DNA from: Sphagnum magellanicum
Taxonomy: Eukaryota; Streptophyta; Sphagnopsida; Sphagnales; Sphagnaceae
Length of the DNA stretch: 64,000 nucleotides
Direction of reading: 5' to 3'
NCBI GenBank assembly: GCA_021904315.1
Contig: CM038924.1
Span: 14,992,026-15,056,025, forward strand
Shown: positions 22,730 through 36,367 of the stretch, in pieces
Numbering within the stretch: the stretch's first letter is position 1
How the letters are laid out: each line of letters opens with the position of its first letter
Position numbers and translations under genes: made by a program
Notes under the pieces: model-generated
Database searches by the model: none
The model's input: the letters and a program-made list of their open reading frames with translations, nothing else
Told to the model about the DNA's origin: nothing

Positions 22730-23041
22730 TGTTAACAAATAGGAAATTTACTCAAGTACAAACATAAATCTTTATTGAAAGGAAACTACAACATGATGCT
22801 CACGACACGAAACATAACATCAAGAACACTTCAAGGTTCTTGTCACATGAAATACATAAACTTGTGCAATGAAGAAAAGAAAACCAAACCATCAACACCA
22901 AGGTATTTAACTAAAAGACCAAATCATAAATAACCAAACCAATATAAGTAAGAAAGTAATTCAACCTTGTGAAAGTAACCTAATTATTTTCCTACTCCAG
23001 TAATTAATGAAACCTAATTAGTTGGGCTTGAATTCACAACA
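22730..23041 (-). repeat. Copia 5' LTR
   Basis: Right copy of the ~312-bp LTR, TG...CA ended. It pairs with 7523-7835 with about 20 differences, mostly transitions. Next to the PBS, so it is the 5' LTR of the minus-strand element. Confidence 0.95.
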
Positions 23042-24099
23042 TGGTGATGCATTTCCATAAGTAATTATTTTTTCTTCACTCAAAAATGTGCCATACATGT
23101 GTGTGTGTATAACATTACTTTTATCCATTTATATATCCACATGGTATGTATAAAGTAAATGGTGAAATATTTACCCCTGCCCTTACCCTATAAATATGGT
23201 TATAAACGTTCACCATTACCTTTATTCAATTGATATTTGGGCTCCTTGTTATTTCACACTACCAATGAAAATGATTTTTTTTTTGTGGACATAATTATTT
23301 TCAAAAGATAAAATTTTGTAAATTTCACTATATATCATTTTGTTCCATTAATATTTTTTTACATTCTTGATTTGATAAGCAAAATGCGAATGACAGTTTA
23401 ATTCATTAAATAAATTCACAATAATATACAAATAGACACCCAAAAAAAACATTATTTAAAGGGCGTAAGAAAAACAACAAGATACAAATAGAAAGAAACA
23501 TTGAAAAGTTGCAAGACAAACAACAAGAAATGATTCTGAATTGGAATTTGATCTATGATGAATTATAATCCAAAATGATTTTAAAATTGTAACAATGATG
23601 ATCACCAAAATACCCATCCTATATAAACTAATTCTGATGAAACATCATCATTAGAATTTAATTTTTAAATTTACCCTTATACAAGTAGTATATCAAAATC
23701 AATATACCCACCCATAGTCATTTAAATTAGTTTCAACATTACAAGGAAATGGGCCAAATTCATTCCATATTTTATTAAATTTTGAATGAATTTGGATAAT
23801 TTTACCATGGTGAAAGTGACCAACTCCTTAATGTACAAGGAATATTGGTTATAGACAAATGAGTTCACTAATAGTTTATTCATTAATAGCAAATAAATCA
23901 TTGATAGTTAATTCAATAGGCTACATTTTAGGTCATAGCTAGGTTGAGCTAAATTAAGAACCTAGGTTAAGCACTTGTGGACCTAGATTAAGTTAGTATA
24001 AGAACTAAAAATATGCTACCTAAACTACGTTAAAAACCTAGGCTAACCTACGTTACCTAGTTAAAGCTATGAGTCTAGTTCATCAACTTAAGATACAAG
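23042..24099. other. Intergenic, nothing recognised
   Basis: AT-rich flank of the copia element with no gene. The last ~160 bp begins the CTAGGTTAAGC-type degenerate repeat that continues after the MITE. Confidence 0.5.
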
Positions 24100-24251
24100 C
24101 ACTACAACAAAAGGTGACCATGTACACCAAGTGATTTCACTAATTTTGAGTGAATTCACCAGTCTTAGTAAATGGGGATTAGTTGGAAAGTAATGAATTC
24201 ATTGGTCTAGTGAATGGGACTAGTGAACTACACCCACATTTTGTAGTAGTG
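24100..24251 (+). mobile_element. CACTA-type MITE, copy B, with AAG target duplication
   Basis: A 152-bp element starting CACTACAACAAAAGG and ending TTTTGTAGTAGTG, flanked on both sides by AAG (24097-24099 and 24252-24254), the 3-bp duplication expected for CACTA elements. Internal blocks match copy A (1613-1767) in reverse complement. The first 11 bases equal the left terminus of the large CACTA element of this window. No coding capacity. Confidence 0.8.
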
Positions 24252-24255
24252 AAGT

Positions 24256-24312
24256 ATGAAGGTTTGAATCCCTCACCTCCATGCTTAAGGAATTACAAGC
24301 TCTTAACCATTA
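24256..24312 (-). mobile_element. tRNA-derived SINE head fragment
   Basis: The plus strand reads GGTTTGAATCCCTCACC ... CTCTTAACCATT, the complement of a pol III A box (AATGGTTAAGAG) and B box (GGGATTCAAACC) about 40 bp apart. The same arrangement and wording occur at 34142-34085. Only the head survives, just beside MITE copy B. Confidence 0.55.
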
Positions 24313-24314
24313 AT

Positions 24315-25590
24315 TTGAATGTGAAATCATTTGTCATCACATATTATTATGCACATTTTTTCCCTAAACTACCTAGGTAAACTACCCTAGGTATATAACT
24401 TTCCTACATGTGTTACCTTTTAATTTTACGTTACATAACTATGTAATTAGGATATTAATAGGCTACCTTAAACTATTATTAGGCTAATGTAAGCTACCCA
24501 AGGCTATGTGTAGGTACTAAAAATTAGGTTCTTAAACTATTCATAGGTTAGTGTAAGTTATTTTAGGCTATTCTTATGTTAGTGTATGCTACTTTAGTCT
24601 ATCCCCAAGCTACCATAAGCTATGTCATAAAGTAATCCTTTGACTATTGTAGGTTAATGTAGGTTCCATTAGGGTATTCCTAGGCTATGTTTAGGATACA
24701 TAGGCAAGGTTTTTAGCTAATCCTAGGTTATTCATTAGTTAATTTAGGCTACTTTAAGTTATTCCTAAGTTAATGTAGGCTAATCTTCAACTATTCTTAA
24801 GCTAATGTATGCTACTTTAAGTTCTTCTTAATTATCATAGGCTAGGTTTTTTAACTAATCATATTTACTTTTAGACTATGTGTAACCCATTATATAGGTT
24901 AAGTTCCAAGGCTAGTCCTAGCTAGCTAGCCATTCATACATTATTATAAGTTATTCATAGGCTAATGTAAGCTATTATAGGTTATTCATAAGCTAATGTA
25001 AATTATCCAAGGCTATTATTAAATTATTTTAAGCTAGGTTTTGAAGCTAGTTTTCAAGCTTTTGTACATAGGTTATTATACCCTAATGTATTTATGACCA
25101 TTTTTTACTATTCCACCCAATGTTTTTTTTTTTTTTGGTTATTCCACCTTAGGCTATTCAAGGATATTCATGGTTATGTTATGTTATTCCACCTTAAATT
25201 ATTTTCAGCTATTATATATTTCATCTTAAGTTATTTAGGTTATTACACTTGAGGCTATTTCCGATTGTTATAGGTTATTTCACCTTAATAATTCTAAGTT
25301 ATTCTACCTTAAATTATTCTACCCTACGTTATTTTTGGCTATTTTTTAAAACTATTATAGGTTATTTCACCTTAAGTTATCCTAAACCATTATACCCTAA
25401 TCTAATATTGGGTGTTTTATGATATTTTCACCCTAAATTATTATAGGTTATTATACCCTATGTTATTTTATTATTATAATTTATTTATAATTATTATACA
25501 TTATTTCACCTTAGGCTGCTATAGGTTATTTCCTATTATTATAAATTATTCCGCCCTAAGTTATTTTTGCCTATTATAAGTTAGGGTTAA
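24315..25590. repeat. Degenerate tandem repeat, TAGGCTATT/ACCTTA type
   Basis: Over more than 1 kb the sequence is built of drifting 15-30-bp units such as TTAGGCTAATGTAAGCTAC and, further right, TTATTCCACCTTAGGCTATT. The period is irregular and identity between units is low. No coding capacity. It is an old, decayed low-complexity array. Confidence 0.7.
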
Positions 25591-25990
25591 TAGCTTAAAA
25601 AGACTAGGGTAGAATAAACTATAATAAGATAAAGCAAAATGGCCTTAAATAACCTTCAATAATTTAAAGTAATATGATTTAAATTAAAAAAAACTTGAGG
25701 TACAATAGCCTAAGACACATTATAATGGTCTAGGATATAATCATAACAACATCAATAACCTAAGGTAAAATAGTTTAAAGTATAGCTTTAAATAACCTAA
25801 AATACCATAGGGTATAATTTTAAAATAACATAAGGTAGAATAATTTAAGGTAAAGTTTAAGGTATAACAACTTAAGGTAAAATAAATTTTAATAGCCTAT
25901 AATATAACTTAGGGTATAGTTTTGAATCACCTAAGCTATAATTTACGGTACAATAATGCAAAGTAAAATAACATGGGGCATTTAAAGTAG
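25591..25990. repeat. Same degenerate repeat in opposite orientation
   Basis: Here the wording switches to the reverse complement (AATAACCTAAGGTAAAATAG, TAGGGTATAATTTT), so this block mirrors 25200-25580. Together they form a loose ~800-bp palindrome centred near 25590. Confidence 0.6.
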
Positions 25991-27568
25991 CAACATCAAA
26001 AGAAACTTATTTACTATGATCAATTATCAATCAGTAATGAAACATGATGACTACATAGTGGCATTATAGTTACATAATTTTAGTCAAAGTGAGATGATTA
26101 AGGTGGGGTGACCCTATTTCATTTTAAAGTTGCCATAGTGATTTAAGGTAGTGCACCACACCTCACTTTTCTACTAAAACTTTGAAGCATGTTTCAAATT
26201 TTCACATCATCAACCTTGTTAAATAAGGACCCATCAATTCTAATTCTAGTCTATTAAACGTAATTGCAAGACTGCAAACCAATGTTTTTGTTTTTGGAAA
26301 ATTTTCATCATTTTGCAAAAAAAAAGTCCTAGCAACATCAACCAAGGATTTTTTGAAAAAAACCCTATATTTGTTAAATTTTGGAAAAGAATTTAAAACA
26401 TTGCTAGATTTCTACTATAGGCTCTAATAAGTAGCCATAATGTAAACATAATTTTAAAACATTTTATCATCCAATGTGTTTTATGTGTAGTTAATTTGGT
26501 TAAATCTTATTGTTAATAATTTCACCAATTGGAAACATCACAAAATTAAAACAAACACTCCTCCAAATGTTTGCATCAAATTTTTCAAGCACTAAAACTT
26601 TACTTTTCATTAAATTTCACAATATTAATGGTTTCGTTTCTTCTTCAATTATAATGGTCATAATTCTTTCATTTTAATCAATTCACAAAAATGTATTATG
26701 TATTTTTTTACTACAAATTTAGTTTAAAAGGGTATTTTTTGAACAAATTATGCCAATTTGACCAATCCATCATTTTGGACAAGTCAATTTGAACATGACC
26801 AATTTGATCAATGGTCATTTTTATTGGTTTAAATTGATTTAAATTGGTCAAATACAACAATAAATATTCATGCAATGATTTATTAGTCAATATTTTTACT
26901 TAAAAATTAGTGCCTCAAAAGAATTATTTTTGACAATTATTTTGTAGTTAATAGGTAGGGAGTAGATATGAAGATAGGTAAATAATCTATTGGTAGGTAG
27001 GTCATAAACAAATAGGTAGTAGGTAGGTTGTATGCACATTTAAAGAAATTTGTGACCCAAAATTTCATACCTTTCTACTTATGAACAACTTATGTATATT
27101 ACCTTCCTACCTATCACTTTCCTTGGTACATAGATATGTTATCTAGACCAATATAATATTGGTAGCTAAGTTTTGTATTGTCACCAATAGCCTTGCCGCT
27201 TAAACATGTAATAAGTTGCAAATATAAGATGTCACAAATTGGAAGTAACCTCCATAGCTACAAACTAAATCCTTAACCAACTCACCGCACCTTCATGTTG
27301 TGATATAATTTGCATATGTTGCTACAAACATGGTCATTAATTTTGAATATTCTTCACATCCAAACTTCGAACTGCATTTTTTTATAATATTGTATTGAAA
27401 TAAAACAAACAAACATTTATTTTCAAGATATTTCAAAAAATCCATTCATTTACTTGGACATAATATACAAAAGTTAAACAAATTATGATGATCTTTTGAA
27501 ATTTAATTATATTAAAAAATTCAACTTATTTTTATTCCTTTGAATATTTATATTCAAGGAATTGGAGT

Positions 27569-27651
<83 letters not shown>

Positions 27652-30600
27652 CGTTAATATGTTTAAGTATATTTAATATGAACAATTGAATATGTCCAAA
27701 CATGAATATATTCAATAGTGAATACATTCAAACATTTAACATTAACAAGGGTGTTGACGATGACAAAAAGTTAAATAGGGCATAGGCAAATTGCCAAGGA
27801 ATTAACAAGTGGCCATGAATGATAATTGTCCACTTAAGACACATCAAAATTTCTAAACCATATCATGGCATCCACTAACACAAAGGTTTCATGCTTTGTA
27901 TCTATCATCATTTCTCCGCCACTATATGCAATTTCTCATGTTATATAATGAACTTTGACTAAAGAACTATCAATTGCACTATTTAATAATAGGTCTAACT
28001 TTAAGTAGAATTAATTCCTTGTTTTTTTGGGGTGAAAACACACTATGATTTAAGACTTTTATGGATTTCATAGTAGTTTTTTATGGGTTAGATAAATATT
28101 GTTGTATAAAACTCAAATGCATTTGATTATTCTAACAAAAATGACTTTAGAAAATGAAACCTATCTCTTAGTCTTTCCCTTCTTTGAAATATTTACACCA
28201 AAAATATTGATAATTTGTCAAAGGTGGACTTGATAATTTTAGATAAAACTTATGTCATAGTCCACAAATAATGGTTATGCAATTGTTGCTTTTAATGGAA
28301 TTTGATAATAACATCACAATTTTGCAACATAACACTTTAAAGGTTTATATCATTTGGACTTTTCAAATAAGGAAAAAAATTGTGAAAATATTCTAGAATA
28401 TAATATTAACTTTTGCAAAGTCCTTTTAGATGTTTATATTTATGTTTTTCAAGACTTACATTTTATAAATTTTAAAACTTTGACATGGAAAATTTGATAT
28501 TTTAAACATCATTTGAATATTTTTATTGAAAATAATTTAGAATGGTTAAAAAATTGAACTTTCAATTTTCGGCTTTTTGGTCCATCCTAGTGTGTTTTCA
28601 CCCTTGGTATGTGCAACTTTGCTTCAAAAGGAATATGGGTTTTTGGTAGCTGCAAACCTCTATGCCAAGAATTTTTTGGTTAATCTAAACGTGGAGAAGT
28701 AATTGAATGGTAAACTAAGTTGTTTCATTCAAATACAAGTAAAACACAACAAATTAAGGGAAAAAAAAAACCTTAAAAATTACACTTGTAGTTAATTGTT
28801 ACATAAGTTTGATATTTGCCAAATGAAGAGTTGTAACATTGAACTTTTAATCTTACAAGCTAAAAACATGCATGGTGCAATGGACCAATTTTGTAAATTG
28901 CAAAGTTCACACATGATGAGTATACAAATTTTGCAATCCCTTTATTAGACCTTTAACAACTACATACCATAACCTTGTATTAATATTTGAAACACAATAA
29001 CTTTTATTATAAAATGATTCAATGACCTTGATGTATAACTTATTTTCTTCTCTATAAGTCTACTACAATTGTTAAAATCAATGTGTATTTTTTCATTTCA
29101 TTTATTTATTTATTTTTCTAGTCATAATTATGTATGAATAGAAAAAAATTTAGATGTGCATTGTGCCTTATACCTTATTGAATGAAATCATTGTCTTCAC
29201 ACCATTTTTCATATCAATAATACAAACATATTGTTTTTACATAAAATTTTCTCCAATTTTTTCATAATTGAAAAACATATTTAAAAACATTTTCAAATCC
29301 ATTTTTAAAAAATCCAACATTTTTATGTAGGATTAATTTTTTTTCTATTTTATGAATAAAACTCCAAAGTAATAATTAAATACCATATTGTGAATTCCCA
29401 TCATTTTTACAAATATGGAAGGGACCTTTACATTTTTAATGTTTTTTTTCCAATCTTGTGACATTAATGGATTCATGATCATTAAGAATGAGCCAAATTT
29501 GATCACAAGGAAAAAATGAAAGTAGATTTTTAAGAATCTTGATATGCTTTGGTGACCTCTAAAAACCTATTATCCAAATATCATCAATTGAAGATTTTTT
29601 TTCCTTCAAAATGTGGTGAGTTTGGTTTTTTTTTCTTTCAAAAAAAATCATTTGTGCCCTTTGCCATGATTTTTCTTTTGTTGCCATGATGCAAAATTTT
29701 GCCCCACAAAAAAAGAACATTACTTCCCATGTAATCAAATTGAAACCAACATTTGTGCCATCTCAAAGTTCTTTATGTAAAAAGTCATATCATCAACAAA
29801 AAGATATGATGATATGACATGCACATTAGTGTTTAACTTCCCTTAATTAGGTGCATTGTGTGAACCCTCATTTGGAAGGCATTATGCATGGTAGGAAATT
29901 TATGTTGAATTTGAAATTGGCAACTAAAGTTTTGCTTTTAAGTTAACAATTATTTGAAATTCAATTACTTCATATGAATGGAATTTTTTCATCACATGTA
30001 ATAATTCCACATTGATTTTACACATTGATTATAATTTGTTGACCAAGTTCACAAAATTGTCATGCAAAATGGTAAGGTAAATGAACTTCTTTCACATCAT
30101 ATTATAGGGGTTTTGCTCTTGGTTTGCTACATGGCTCTTGTTTCTCTTGAAGGTGTTATTGATTCATTCTTTTGTTCATTTTTTGAATATCCTTGATATT
30201 ATGTTGATATACGCTTTCATCCCTTTTTCCATTATAAAAAGTGTAACTAGACTTATAACCTACATCACCAACTAGGAATTCACTATTCCTATGACAATGC
30301 AAACTATGTTTTCCAATGCGTCAAGATGTCTTGTTTAAATACCACAATAAGCAAGGACGATGATGTAATCTTGAAAAAGTTAGTGTTATTTACAAATGAA
30401 ATTGGAACAACTCATTGATTTATAATGTGCAATAAAAAAATTCAAGGGATGTTTTCCTTTTTGCACATGTGAAAAATAATCAACACATGGATTATAATTA
30501 TAATTATCGAAGTATTGTTATTATTTTCTTATGTCAACAATTTGATGTCAACAACTTTCATTATTTTGTATACAGGTTTTGTCTTGCAACTTTTGGTGCA

Positions 30601-33600
30601 TATTTTATAGGAAATGAATGATGTTACATGTTATCCCAACTTCAAAATATGAAAAAAATAAAGCACATGTGAAAAAAAATTAGTGTTAAATGGATATGTT
30701 TTATGGCATGCAATTTCCTTCCAAGGGATTGGGAGGGAATTTAGTTTTGAGGTGGAATTCTCTTGCTTTCAAACGCAAAATTCCTATTTGAGTATTTGAA
30801 TCATTTTACCAATTCTCCACAACACTTATCATATTAGAATGCATCAATGAAGAAGTTGTAAGCAATACATGAGTATAGAACCAATTTTGAAAATTCATGG
30901 AAAATGGAATGTTGGAGGATGGAACTAAACAAAGAAAGTTATTCATTCCAAATTAATAGACCTTAAATTTAGACAATAAGCAAAACATACAAAACTTCAC
31001 ATACAAACAAGACTTTTACTTTGCTCAACGTAGCAAAATTTTCATGTATTATAATTGTTATATTTCACTCTAGTAGAACTTTGCTATAAAAAGAATTATT
31101 ATCTTTCCTAACATAACTCTGCATTGCAATTTATGTTCAACTTGACAAAATTTTGCCATAGAAGTCACAAGAAAAATATCTACCTTATAAAATTAGAACT
31201 TCAAAAACACTTATAGGGACTTGGTAGGACATATTACCTAGGTGGAAACTAACATATAAGTCCTATTGGGTAAGAAAACATATCAAAACATAGATTGAGG
31301 TAGTTAGATTATTATTAAAAAATTTAATGCAACAATCTTCATCAAATTCTAAGCTACTAGCAAAGAAAACTCAAGTGTCATAGTGTAATAGCCATGTATG
31401 GTTGTTGGACTTGAAAACAAAAAAACCCCATTAGACCCAAATTTTCAAGGCATATGTCTTATAATAATTAAGTAGCATAGTAGAAACCTATTGGAACAAA
31501 GAATATACTCAATCCCAAACTATTGTGACGGAGTTATGCCCTTGGTAAGAGGCTACTATATAGTCTCTAAAAACAATTTAGCAACACTATTCAACATTTG
31601 GATTAGGAAATAGTCCTACCAATTAGTAAATTGAACAAAAAAGAACTTGCACTATGTAGGCTACCTAATAAACATTCATATATGAAAAATCCCCAATGTT
31701 GATATGAGCCATTGCCAAAGGAGATCTCAAGTTCACCAAAGCACTACAATAGTCCCTAGCAATAATTCCAATGGTGATCATTGAAGGCCTTTTTATAGGT
31801 ATTGAATACTAAGGGATAGAGCAACTTCAACACATATATGTACCTAGGTAACACACACTTTACTAGTGATAATAACATACAAAAAATTGAGAATATAACC
31901 CATTGTTTTTTTACATGTTTCACAACCACACATGATATAGCTATTGGAATACTATAATACTAGCTTAGTACCACTATTGCAACCCTTATTCAAGTATGAT
32001 CTACACACACACACACACCCCTTATAAGACAATTAGAAATATATTACAATAATTTAAATACCATTGTATTAGCCTTATTGAAGTTCAATCTACTTTATCA
32101 CATACACACGACTCTATCCATAAATTTGAACATGTTTTATCTATGCAACTCCAATCCTCCCCCCTTACTCCACATACAAAACAACCCTTTAAAGTAGTTC
32201 AAGAGGTACCTTACTTACCTCTTACAAAAATGGCAATCATGACAACTACCTAATTGCTTAAAATTATTCCAAATTAATTACCCAAGATCCTACTATAGCG
32301 ACAAAATTCCAACCACTTAACTCCACTAAACACGTTATTCTAGAAACACTAACCAAAATAATGAAGACAAGTCAACCACCACTTAAAACAATGGAAAGAA
32401 TAGTTTTTTTACTACTCCCACATATTATCAATAATTCTAAATTACCAAATTGATGCAATAAGTAGTAAAATTTAGCCCTAACTTCTAATTTGATAATCCA
32501 ACCCTTAATAATGATCCATTGGTTATGTACTTGATTTATCATTGTGAAGGTTAGGGCTTCAATTTTTAATATTTGTAACCTATATACATGCCTAGGGGGA
32601 CTAAAGTAGGTAAGCATATTAGGTTAAGTACGTTATGTTAATTACCACCTACCTACCTACCTTTTTATTATCTACCTAAACTTATTTTCTACTTACCTAA
32701 CTACCACATTTGAATTCATTATAAGTTTTTAAAAATATTCAAGAAATGAATTATTTTAATTTGGGCAAATGGTGGATTGTCCCCCAATCAAAGTGATATG
32801 TCAAATGGTCTATTACTTTGCTAATTAAAAAAACCAATCCAATCACAATGAGATAGTTTTTTAATGCCTATCCAAATGGGATTTTTTTAATAGAGTTTCC
32901 AATTGAATAAACCGTGTTTTCTATTAGTGAAAGCAAACAATTGGGTCATGCTTTGTTTAAGGAGATAAGAAATATTGTCCCATCTAGTTTTTTATGCACA
33001 TTTGGAATAAAATACCATATAAGGCAATGTAAATTGTGTGATAGTATAAATATAAAATTATATTTTGTAGCATGGGACAAACACATTATTTTTAGTTTGC
33101 ATATTCTTTTTATTATTTTTACTTCTTATAGTTTATGAAATCTAACAAGTAAACAAACGAAACATTTACAAAACATTTATAAGTATATGGTGTATGATGC
33201 AAATGACTCATTTTTTGCATGATGAATTATGCAAAAAAACTACCAACAAAGATATGCAAATCAAGAGTTAAATAAAAAATTCAATTCAAATTTGAAAGCA
33301 AAGTCAATGTGTCAAATTAATTATTATTGATTATAGTAACAAACACCAAAACGTGGCATTTACAATTACATAAATGCAGGCCTATGTGCCATTTATGACC
33401 AAAGATGACTACATGATTATTAGTCCAAAAGACATAGTCCTAGATCTAGCAAAACACATGGCAACCTCACAAAATGCCATGTGTCATTTTTAAAAAAAAA
33501 CTATATATATATAACCATGTATTAGCTTCTTAATCTAGGGGCACTAACTTAGGCCACCTAACTTTTAAAACCTATCCTAAACAACCTAACCTATGCACTA

Positions 33601-33650
33601 AAAAAACTTCATAGGCTAAGCAAGCCATCGAGGTATCTAGGTACCTAGAT
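25991..33650. other. Gene desert, AT-rich
   Basis: About 7.7 kb with essentially no open frame above 80 codons on either strand. No motif of a known gene, RNA or transposon was recognised. It includes a long TA dinucleotide array (27572-27649) and CTACCTACCTACC-type runs near 32650. Probably ancient decayed transposon sequence. Confidence 0.6.
27572..27649. repeat. (TA)n microsatellite
   Basis: Uninterrupted TA dinucleotide run of about 78 bp. Likely length-variable and prone to cruciform formation. Confidence 0.95.
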
Positions 33651-33659
33651 ACCTAGATA

Positions 33660-34145
33660 TCATGAACATGGATCTAAAGGGGTTCCTAAGTGGAGCCCGG
33701 GGTGAGTTGAGTGCTCATCTATTATGTGAGGGTGTGGGTAGAGGGTTTTCCCGGGCCCATGCCTTAAAGCCAAAAGGGGAACTTGGAATTCTCCTTGCAT
33801 TCCATTTTGAACTTCTAGTGTCCACACAAGTGGAGCAACTTGGTGTTGCTCTCAGGTGGAATAGGTTGAGAGAGTGTGGGTGGCCAACTACTTAGGTAAT
33901 GAGTTGGAGGGTGTAGGTCCCTTAATTGGACTTGGTTCTATCAACTAAAACTATGTGACTCGGATGCGCAAGTGAATATGTGTTAGAAGTGAAGAGTTAA
34001 GAGTGAGTCCTAAAGTTTGGAGGCATGGGGCACCAATCTGAGCAAAGGGGCGTGACATCTTGTTTATGTGTTTAGGTTTGCAAGTGGGAGGATTTGAACT
34101 CCCCACCTCCATTTTAGGGAACAAGTCCTTAACCATTGCACCGCA
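33660..34145 (-). mobile_element. tRNA-derived SINE, probably near full length
   Basis: On the minus strand the element starts near 34145 with GCGGTGCAATGGTTAAGGAC (A box), followed ~35 bp later by GAGTTCAAATCCTCC (B box), the internal pol III promoter of tRNA-derived SINEs. A non-tRNA body then runs to about 33660. The body is noticeably richer in G+C than the surrounding desert. The 3' end and target duplication could not be fixed. Related heads occur at 24256-24312 (minus) and 36368-36430 (plus). Confidence 0.65.
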
Positions 34146-34189
34146 TTATTTATTTATGATAATTATTATTTACCACTAATCTATAAACA

Positions 34190-35385
34190 ATATTATTTTA
34201 AACTCAAGTTAACCTAATTCACCCTAAGTTAACCTAGGTTGACCTAAACTAATTTAAGCTACCTAGTAACCTAGTTTTGGTTAACATAGGTTAACCTAAA
34301 CTAACTTAGGCATTCCTAGCTTACATGTAGGCCTACTTACCATAAATTGGGCTAACATAGAAGCTAAATTTAACAAAATTAGAATAAATTAAGATAAACA
34401 AAATTGTTTAAATTAAAGTTGGTTAGAATTATCAAAAATTGATTAGGCTAAAATTGAAAATAAATTTAACTATAATTGGAATTTTTAAAAAAAAGGCAAA
34501 ATAAAACATTTAAACAAAACTTGGCAAAACAAACTATTTAGGTTAAACCTAGCTACACTTGGCAAAGTTTAAATAAATTCAGTTAAATTAAGATATTGAG
34601 AATAAACTTGGCAAAATTTTGCAAAATTTAAATAAATTAGGCTAAATTAAAGGTATTGAGGCAAAACTTGGCAAAATTTGACAAAATTTAACAAAACTTA
34701 GATAAAAATTGTTAAATTAGGGCATCGAAGATAAACTTGAGAAAACTTAAATAAATTTGGTTCAATTAGGACATTGAAAATACACTTGGAAAAACCTAAA
34801 TAAATTAGGCTAAATTAAAGTATTGAAACAAAACTTTGCAAAATTTAATTAAACATGGTTATTTAGGTTAAACTTGTCAAAATTTGGTTATTTAGGTTAA
34901 ATTTGGCTACATTTGGCAAAACTTTGATAACTTTGCCTAAAATAAGGTATTAAAATAAAGTGGGAAAAGTTGGGAAAAGTTAAATAAATTAAGTTAAAAT
35001 GGGTTATTGAAATAAAACTTGGTAAAACATGGTTATTTAGGTAAACTTGGCTAAATTTGGCAAAACTTAAATAAATAAGATTAGATTAAGTTATTGAGGC
35101 AAAATTTGGTAAAACTTGGTTGAACATGGCTATTTAAACTTGGTTAAACTTGGTTAAACTTGGCAAAACTTGGTCATTTAAGTTAAATTTATTTGGATTT
35201 GGTAAAAACTTGAATAAATTAATATAAATTAAAGTATTAAGGCTAACTTTGGTTAAACTTGGCAAATTTTTGCTAAACGTAGTTATTTACATTAAACTTG
35301 GCTAGATTTGACAAAACATAGTTAAATTAGGTTAAATTAAGGCATTGTGACTAAACTTGGTTAAACTTGATTAAATTTTTATCGT
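34190..35385. repeat. Degenerate tandem array, AAACTTGGCAAAA / GGTTAAA type
   Basis: About 1.2 kb of drifting units in which AAACTTGGCAAAACTT, TTAGGTTAAACTTGG and AATAAATTAGGTTAAATTAAGG recur with irregular spacing (roughly 30-70 bp). There is no coding potential. This array has different unit wording from the 24.3-26.0 kb one. Confidence 0.75.
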
Positions 35386-36367
35386 ATGTATAATAATATA
35401 TTCATAATTTTGACCATAGTTATTACAATGGTGGCAACTAGAGGCCACATATGATTACATGACTATGACATTAGTTGCAAAATGTTATAGTCATAAAAAC
35501 CACATTTTAGCATTGTGTAATGTTTAGTGTATCAATTCCTTACAATATGACATATTACATGATTATTTCATCCAAATTAAATTAAATTAAATTAAATTAA
35601 TTTTTTACATATGATTTGGACAAAGTAGTGCCATATTTTATTTTGCACCTTCTGTTGATAAAATGTCAATTACAAAAAAAGGATGAAAAATATTTTATTT
35701 ATAATTAAAATCAAATATTTTTTAGTATTAAAATGAATATATAATATAATATAATAATTAATGCATTATAACTAATGCAATACATCTTTTATACAAAATC
35801 TATTGATTAAATATATGTTTAAAATGCGGGGAGATATAGTATTTATTTATTTTACAATATAAATTAATTTTCTGAAAAAATTGTTGATTTTAAATAGGCT
35901 TACTTATTATGCATGTTATCAAAAAATAATCTTAAGAAAACCTAATTATTGAGATGTATTAAATAGCAAGATTCAAATGTCTTTTCATTCAAATTAATTG
36001 ATATTTTATTTTTATTTTTTTCTAGACATGTACATCTTGTAAAAAATATTTAAGCATGAAATTATAAGATTTTCATTTGGACAAAATATGAAATTTAAAT
36101 TGATTTCAAGAAACATTGGGATTCTTTTCAAAACATAATTGTTAAGATGTATCAAAAAAAAGATTCAAAGGAATTTTCTTTCAAATTAATTGAATTATAA
36201 TTATCAAAAATTTCATACATGTGTACATCTTAGAAAAATATTTGAAAATGAAGTTAATTTTTTTCCATCTAGATAAATTATGAAAAAAAATGTTAATATT
36301 GCATTTAAAAAACATTTGAAAAAATACCATAATCAATTCAATGACCATCACGTTTGTTTCATAACAA
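35386..36367. other. Intergenic, nothing recognised
   Basis: Strongly AT-rich, with an ATTAA pentamer run near 35575-35600 and no gene or RNA signal. Confidence 0.5.

Larger units (their letters stand above)
7523..23041 (-). mobile_element. Ty1/copia LTR retrotransposon fossil, interrupted by a CACTA element
   Basis: Two ~312-bp direct repeats (7523-7835 and 22730-23041) begin TGTTAACA and end CACAACA. Between them, on the minus strand, lie Gag with a CCHC knuckle, integrase, reverse transcriptase and RNase H in copia order. A primer-binding site matching initiator tRNA-Met sits next to the right LTR and a polypurine tract next to the left one. Flanking 5-mers are TCGTG and TGGTG, a likely target duplication with one change. 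The LTRs differ at roughly 20 of 312 sites (about 6-7%), nearly all transitions, so the insertion is not recent. Removing the 9.38-kb CACTA insert (8909-18289) leaves about 6.1 kb. The coding region is broken, with roughly ten or more breaks, and the element is treated as a fossil. Confidence 0.95.
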
